A stretch of 16,753 nucleotides of DNA from JAICWY01 sp964531205 (GTDB lineage: Bacteria > Vulcanimicrobiota > Vulcanimicrobiia > Vulcanimicrobiales > Vulcanimicrobiaceae): the NCBI GenBank assembly GCA_964531205.1, contig CAZHGH010000066.1, positions 1-16,753 of the forward strand, in the 5' to 3' direction. Positions within the stretch are counted from its first letter, which is position 1. Every line of letters begins with the position of its first letter. Of this stretch, positions 12,853 through 16,753 are shown one piece after another. The position numbers and the translations under genes were made by a program. The notes beneath the pieces are model-generated. The model saw only the letters and a list, made by a program, of their open reading frames with translations. It had not been told where the DNA came from and did no database searches.

Positions 12853-14004
12853 ATGGCGTCTGTGACCGCACGCCCGGTCCGCGTAGGCTTGACCCGGCAG
12901 CTGCGCCTGCCGCTGCTCGATTCATACATCCTCATCGAACTGCTCGGGCCGTTCGTCTTTGCGTTCCTGGCCTTTTTCCTGTTTTGGGGATTCAACATTT
13001 TCTTCTTGGCGGCGAAGTTTATTCTCACGCAAAACGCGCCGCTGTTTTTAGTCTTGCGCTTCGTCGTTTTCCGCGTTCCGCAATCGATCCCGATGGCGTT
13101 TCCGTTCGCTACGATCTTCGCGACGTTGCTCGCGATGGGCCGGCTCATGGGCGACAACGAGATTACCGCGATACGCACGTCGGGCGTCTCGCTGTGGCGT
13201 CTCGCGTTGACGCCGGTGCTCTTCGGCTTCGCCGTCTTTGGAATGACGTGGGCGATGAACGAATACGTTGCGCCGAAATCCGTCGATCTTTCGACGCGAA
13301 CGTTCTATCAGATCATCTATCACACGGCGGCGCTGCCCGTTGAGCCCCAGTTTTTCCGCAAAGATCCCGATACGGGAAACGTCTTTTTCGTCAGTCAAGT
13401 GCTTCCCGACGGAAAGACGATGGCGGGCGTGCAGATCTTTAAACCCGGGCGCGCCGGTTATTGGAACGAAACGATCCAATCGAAGACCGCGCACGTTGAA
13501 GGCGCAACGCTCGTGCTCACAGACGCCGTGATGACGCTCTATAACGCGCAAGGCTACGAAACGTCGCAGACGACGACGCCGGAGTTCCGCATCGGCCTGC
13601 CGCTGGCCGAAACCGCCGCGCAGTTTATGAGCAATCAGAACAGCGACGCGTGGACGATGAACACCAAACAACTTTCGTCTCAGGTTAACGCGCTAAAATC
13701 CCAAGGCGTCGGCGGAGAGGCATTAGGCAACCTCGAGGTCAACTTGGCCGACAAATTGGCGTTTCCGTTCTCCGCCGTGGTCAGCGTGCTCATCGCTTTG
13801 CCGATGGCCATTCGCTTCGGCAAGAAAGGACGCGCAACGGGAATGGCGTTGGCGATTGTTGCGTTCTTCATTTACTACGTTATGGCTCAAGCAGCAGCGG
13901 CATTCGGGAGTACGGGCCGTATGAATCCGTACGTGGCGTCTTGGCTGCCGAACGTCGTGTTCGGTATCGCCGGCCTGGTGCTGCTCTGGACTGAAGAACG
14001 CTAA
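12853..14004 (+). CDS. LptF/LptG-family LPS-export permease (YjgP/YjgQ)
   Basis: This 383-residue inner-membrane protein belongs to the LptF/LptG family (PF03739), the permease part of the ABC exporter LptB2FG that extracts LPS and pushes it onto the LptA bridge. Two N-terminal helices (about 30-56 and 68-95) lead to the highly conserved cytoplasmic coupling segment MGRLMGDNEITAIRTSGVS (95-113), then another helix (about 118-138). A periplasmic beta-jellyroll of about 145 residues follows. Three C-terminal helices (about 304-325, 334-356, 361-380) close the protein. Only one permease is encoded here; a partner and LptB must lie elsewhere, or it works as a homodimer. The sequence does not allow a choice between LptF and LptG. 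It sits 15 bp after the transglycosylase and 3 bp before lptD. Confidence 0.93.
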   Translation: MASVTARPVRVGLTRQLRLPLLDSYILIELLGPFVFAFLAFFLFWGFNIFFLAAKFILTQNAPLFLVLRFVVFRVPQSIPMAFPFATIFATLLAMGRLMGDNEITAIRTSGVSLWRLALTPVLFGFAVFGMTWAMNEYVAPKSVDLSTRTFYQIIYHTAALPVEPQFFRKDPDTGNVFFVSQVLPDGKTMAGVQIFKPGRAGYWNETIQSKTAHVEGATLVLTDAVMTLYNAQGYETSQTTTPEFRIGLPLAETAAQFMSNQNSDAWTMNTKQLSSQVNALKSQGVGGEALGNLEVNLADKLAFPFSAVVSVLIALPMAIRFGKKGRATGMALAIVAFFIYYVMAQAAAAFGSTGRMNPYVASWLPNVVFGIAGLVLLWTEER

Positions 14005-14007
14005 GGC

Positions 14008-16455
14008 GTGCAGCTCGTACGACAGCCGCGATTTTTTCGCGCCCTTGCGTGCTTGCTCGCTTTCATGGGAGGCTTGCTGTCGCCGGCGTTGGCGAACACT
14101 CCCGATTTCGAGGATGCAGATTCGCAGCGCGCCTTAGCGCTGTTGAACGGTCAGAGCTGCGCAGGCCTCGTGGCGCAGGCGGCAACGGCGTCGCCATCTC
14201 CATCGCCGAGCGCATCGCCGTCTTTTCAGCCTGTACCGGTGACGCCGGCACAGCCGTACGCAACGCCGTTTCCAAAGTCTTCGCCCGTAACGCCGCCACC
14301 GGTTCCAACGCCGACGCCCGTCCCGTCCGTAACGAAGGGGCCGGTGTATTTGGTGACGCCGGCGGCTTCACCATCGCTCTCTCCCGCGCGTCCATATGCA
14401 ACCCCGGCGCCGTCGCCTACGCCCGTGAGCGCGCCCACGTTGAAGCCCGGCTATATCGCCGTGATGGCCGACAAAGTCACCGGCAGCACGAAGCCCGGCG
14501 TGCCGGGCGATGCGGTCGGCAACGTGCACATCTTCTATCAGGATGAAGTGCTCGTCGGCGATCGGGCGCACTACGACGGCGTGAAGACGATCGTCGTAAG
14601 CGGACATCCGTACATTATCAACAACGCGAAGAACTCGGTGCTGTATGCCGACACGATCACGTTCGACACGCTCGCGCAAACTGCCGTACTGTCGAATGGG
14701 CGCGGCGAAAGCTCGCAAGGCGTAGAGCAAGGCTTCGTGTACTTCGGTGCTAAGAATTTAAAATCGGATCAGCACGGCGTTGCGCACGGCACTGCAGCAA
14801 CGCTCACCACCTGCGAACACCCGCGCGGCGGGTATCACGTAACGGGCAAAACTATCGACGTAACGCCCGGCGACCGCATCGTCATTTCGAAGGCGATTCT
14901 GTGGCTCGGTGCCGCGGCGGTGTTCTTTTTGCCGCGCGTCGTCATACCGCTGCGCACCGTGACCGACGAGCGTCAACGGCCGCAATTCTTCCCGGAAATC
15001 GGCTATAACTCGTATCAGGGGTTCTACGTCAAAGCGCGCCTGAGCTTCGGCCGCGATTACTATTATTACGGTTACTACACGATCGAGTTCTACACCAAGC
15101 AAGGCACGACGCTGGGATACAACGGCACGATTGCGAAACGAAACGGAAGGCGAACGACGAACCTCGCCGTGCAGCGCGTGCAGAACAAACTGCAAGGCTC
15201 CACGCAATACAACGTTGCAGCGCAAGACCAGGAGAATTTCTCGCAAGCGTTGCGCGGGCAGTTCGGCTTCTCGTATCAAGGAAACTACGGCCCGCTCATC
15301 AACCTGCCGCCGAACACGAACGTCAACGCAACGGTTACGCACGCAAAAGGAACCGAAACGCAAAGCTACAGCTATTTGCGAAGCGCGACGTCGGGACAAG
15401 CGAGCAATGATAGCTTCGGTTTCGCAGACAGCCGCAGCTTCAGCACGACGCTGCAAAACAGTTTCACTGCAAACCTGAGCCGCAGCCAGTCAACGTATGC
15501 GGGCAGCTTCACCCAAAACTCGACCGGCACCGTCAACGATTTACTGCACTGGGCAAATCCCGCGGCGGATTATCAGCTCACGTTTTCAAAGACGTTTGCG
15601 CAAAATCCGTTCGGCGTCGTGAACAAAGAGCCCGAGCTGCAGGTGCGGCCTAACCTCTTTATTCCACATTTCATCTTCCCGATCGCGCCGACGCTCACCG
15701 TCGGCGAATACAGCGAGCCGCAAACTCCGGAGACCACCCAACGCGCCGACGTCGCGCTGAATATGGGGCCTGCCCTGTACCGATCGTTCCTTGGCGACTT
15801 CAGTGCGACCGTAGACGTTCACCAGTACGCGTATGGGACGGGCGATTTGAAGGCCAGCATTCAGCAAACGATGTCGCTCAACTCGGCGATCGGCTCGCAC
15901 GTCAGCAACAACATCACGTACAACGAATCGAATTACAACGGTCCGGCGGCAGTGCCGTTCTCGACGATCGATCTTCAGAACAGCCAGAACTTCAAAACGG
16001 CATCGGACATCCTGCGCTTTTTCAACAGTGACGTCTACAATTTGAGCCTGTCGTTCACGACGTCGTTCAACGGCATCGCGCAACCGGTTGCGTATCTGCT
16101 CGCGACGCGTCCCTCGCACCGCTCGTTCGTGCAGTTGCAGGGCTCGTTCTTCCCGGGGCCCGGCCAGGGCTTCAATACGACGAACGTTCAGTTTTCGACG
16201 CCGTTCGGACGCGGCTCGTGGCTGCAATTCCTCGGCGACATCGATTGGAAGAACAAAGCGCGCATTTTAAACAAGAGCATTTACTATAGCCGCATAATCG
16301 GCGACTGCTATCAAATTCAAGTGCAGTACAACCAAAACGCGCGGCAGGTAAACGTCACACTGAGTTTGCTGGCGTTTCCATCGCACGCTGCTAGCTTCGG
16401 AATCAACACTACCGGGTCGATTATCCCATCGAGCTTTAACGGTTATACGCCTTAA
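14008..16455 (+). CDS. lptD: LPS-assembly outer-membrane barrel LptD with long Pro-rich linker
   Basis: This 815-residue protein inserts LPS into the outer membrane. A signal peptide ends near Ala29 (SPALA). Residues 62-147 form a low-complexity linker of Pro, Ser, Thr and Ala, with a repeated PYATP phrase at 83-87 and 129-133. The LptA/OstA-like jellyroll follows (about 148-300: DAVGNVHIFYQDEVLVGDRA, LYADTITFD). The region around CEHPRGGYHVTGKTIDV (269-285) and VFFLPRVVIPLR (305-316) is typical of the LptD jellyroll-to-barrel transition. The C-terminal barrel has a late Cys in GDCYQIQVQY (Cys767), where LptD proteins carry their conserved cysteine. Mature cysteines are 51, 269 and 767; an N-terminal-to-barrel disulfide is likely. 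The start is GTG, 3 bp after the permease stop, implying coupling. The linker is unusual. Confidence 0.9.
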   Translation: MQLVRQPRFFRALACLLAFMGGLLSPALANTPDFEDADSQRALALLNGQSCAGLVAQAATASPSPSPSASPSFQPVPVTPAQPYATPFPKSSPVTPPPVPTPTPVPSVTKGPVYLVTPAASPSLSPARPYATPAPSPTPVSAPTLKPGYIAVMADKVTGSTKPGVPGDAVGNVHIFYQDEVLVGDRAHYDGVKTIVVSGHPYIINNAKNSVLYADTITFDTLAQTAVLSNGRGESSQGVEQGFVYFGAKNLKSDQHGVAHGTAATLTTCEHPRGGYHVTGKTIDVTPGDRIVISKAILWLGAAAVFFLPRVVIPLRTVTDERQRPQFFPEIGYNSYQGFYVKARLSFGRDYYYYGYYTIEFYTKQGTTLGYNGTIAKRNGRRTTNLAVQRVQNKLQGSTQYNVAAQDQENFSQALRGQFGFSYQGNYGPLINLPPNTNVNATVTHAKGTETQSYSYLRSATSGQASNDSFGFADSRSFSTTLQNSFTANLSRSQSTYAGSFTQNSTGTVNDLLHWANPAADYQLTFSKTFAQNPFGVVNKEPELQVRPNLFIPHFIFPIAPTLTVGEYSEPQTPETTQRADVALNMGPALYRSFLGDFSATVDVHQYAYGTGDLKASIQQTMSLNSAIGSHVSNNITYNESNYNGPAAVPFSTIDLQNSQNFKTASDILRFFNSDVYNLSLSFTTSFNGIAQPVAYLLATRPSHRSFVQLQGSFFPGPGQGFNTTNVQFSTPFGRGSWLQFLGDIDWKNKARILNKSIYYSRIIGDCYQIQVQYNQNARQVNVTLSLLAFPSHAASFGINTTGSIIPSSFNGYTP

Positions 16456-16462
16456 ACGCATC

Positions 16463-16679
16463 GTCATGGTGAGGTATCGAACCACCCTGAGCAAAGCATC
16501 CGCCGTTTAGGCGGAGCGCGGTCGAAGGGCGAGCCCGCAGGGCTCGGACATTTACGTTGTGCTGAGATAATCTGCGAGCGCTGCGCGCTCGCCCTTCGAC
16601 CGCGCGTCGACTACGTCGACGCTTTGCTCAGGGTCGGGAGCCTGTCCTGAGCGAAGTCGAAGGGATACCTCACGATGAC
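16463..16679. repeat. Nested inverted-repeat element (MITE/REP-like)
   Basis: A 217-bp non-coding element lies 7 bp after the lptD stop. Its outer arms (16463-16477 and 16665-16679) pair over 15 bp with one mismatch. Inside are perfect arms of 13 bp (16485-16497 with 16621-16633) and 18 bp (16516-16533 with 16588-16605). Four local hairpins decorate it: TCCGCC/GGCGGA (16499-16515), GAGCCC/GGGCTC (16531-16545), GCGAGCG/CGCTCGC (16574-16592) and GTCGAC/GTCGAC (16606-16620). A core CCTGAGC...GTCGAAGGG occurs three times: 16486-16529 (+), 16592-16632 (-) and, uninterrupted, 16646-16664 (+). No target-site duplication or transposase is visible. It may also act as a 3'-end structure for the lptD operon. 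Confidence 0.85.
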
Positions 16680-16753
16680 TTATCCCGGGACATCACACTG
16701 AGGATGGCCGCAAGGGCAAGTCTCCGACTCGATGCCGTTTTCATCGGCGTTTT
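16680..16753. other. Non-coding tail of window
   Basis: I see no gene here. An 8-bp palindrome TCCCGGGA lies at 16683-16690. GCCG/CGGC (16734-16737 with 16745-16748) followed by GTTTT at the window edge could be a weak terminator, but the stem is only 4 bp and the sequence is cut off. Confidence 0.3.

Noticed and set aside
16463..16679. Possible CRISPR array or tRNA-like cloverleaf
   Set aside because: The repeats are inverted and nested, not regularly spaced direct repeats with unique spacers, and no anticodon arm or T-loop consensus is present.

Overview
The window looks like chromosomal DNA of an uncultured diderm (LPS-bearing) bacterium with moderately high GC. It carries an LptD-type LPS-assembly barrel, an LptF/LptG permease and a very large Oar-like TonB-dependent receptor. 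The receptor style, the winged-helix + TPR regulators and the compact divergent/convergent packing suggest Candidatus Eremiobacterota (WPS-2) or a neighbouring phylum. That placement is an inference from protein style, not from a marker gene. There are no rRNA, tRNA, CRISPR, transposase or phage genes.

Left part (1-5.5 kb): small metabolic and transport units. A zinc-independent medium-chain oxidoreductase (+) converges on and overlaps a membrane acyltransferase (-). The acyltransferase is divergent, with only 26 bp between start codons, from a tightly coupled operon of two DUF190 (PII-like) proteins and the fluoride channel CrcB. CrcB overlaps tail-to-tail with a HerA/DUF87-type ATPase (-), which is divergent from a stand-alone MEDS sensory-domain protein (+). 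A strong bidirectional hairpin terminator follows. Two genes here (first DUF190, ATPase) have an extended -10 box 6-8 nt before the ATG and no Shine-Dalgarno sequence, so they probably make leaderless mRNAs.

Middle (5.5-12.2 kb, all minus): two paralogous winged-helix + TPR regulators in one operon, then a 123-bp gap with inverted repeats, then a 1312-residue TonB-dependent receptor. The receptor has a TTG start and 18 cysteines that fall into nine sequential pairs. The arrangement suggests, without proving, that the regulators control the receptor.

Right part (12.2-16.5 kb, plus): an envelope operon preceded by a leader rich in perfect hairpins. It encodes a small lytic transglycosylase lipoprotein, one LptF/LptG-family permease, and LptD with a long Pro/Ser/Thr-rich linker after its signal peptide. 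The logic would be a murein-cutting enzyme made together with LPS export and insertion machinery.

The window ends in a 217-bp nested inverted-repeat element (MITE/REP-like) built from three variants of one core sequence.

The most interesting signals are the hairpin-rich leader plus LptD-linker operon, the nested palindromic element, the twin DUF190-CrcB unit, the cysteine-paired receptor and the leaderless promoters. I found no complete, clearly new enzymatic system.
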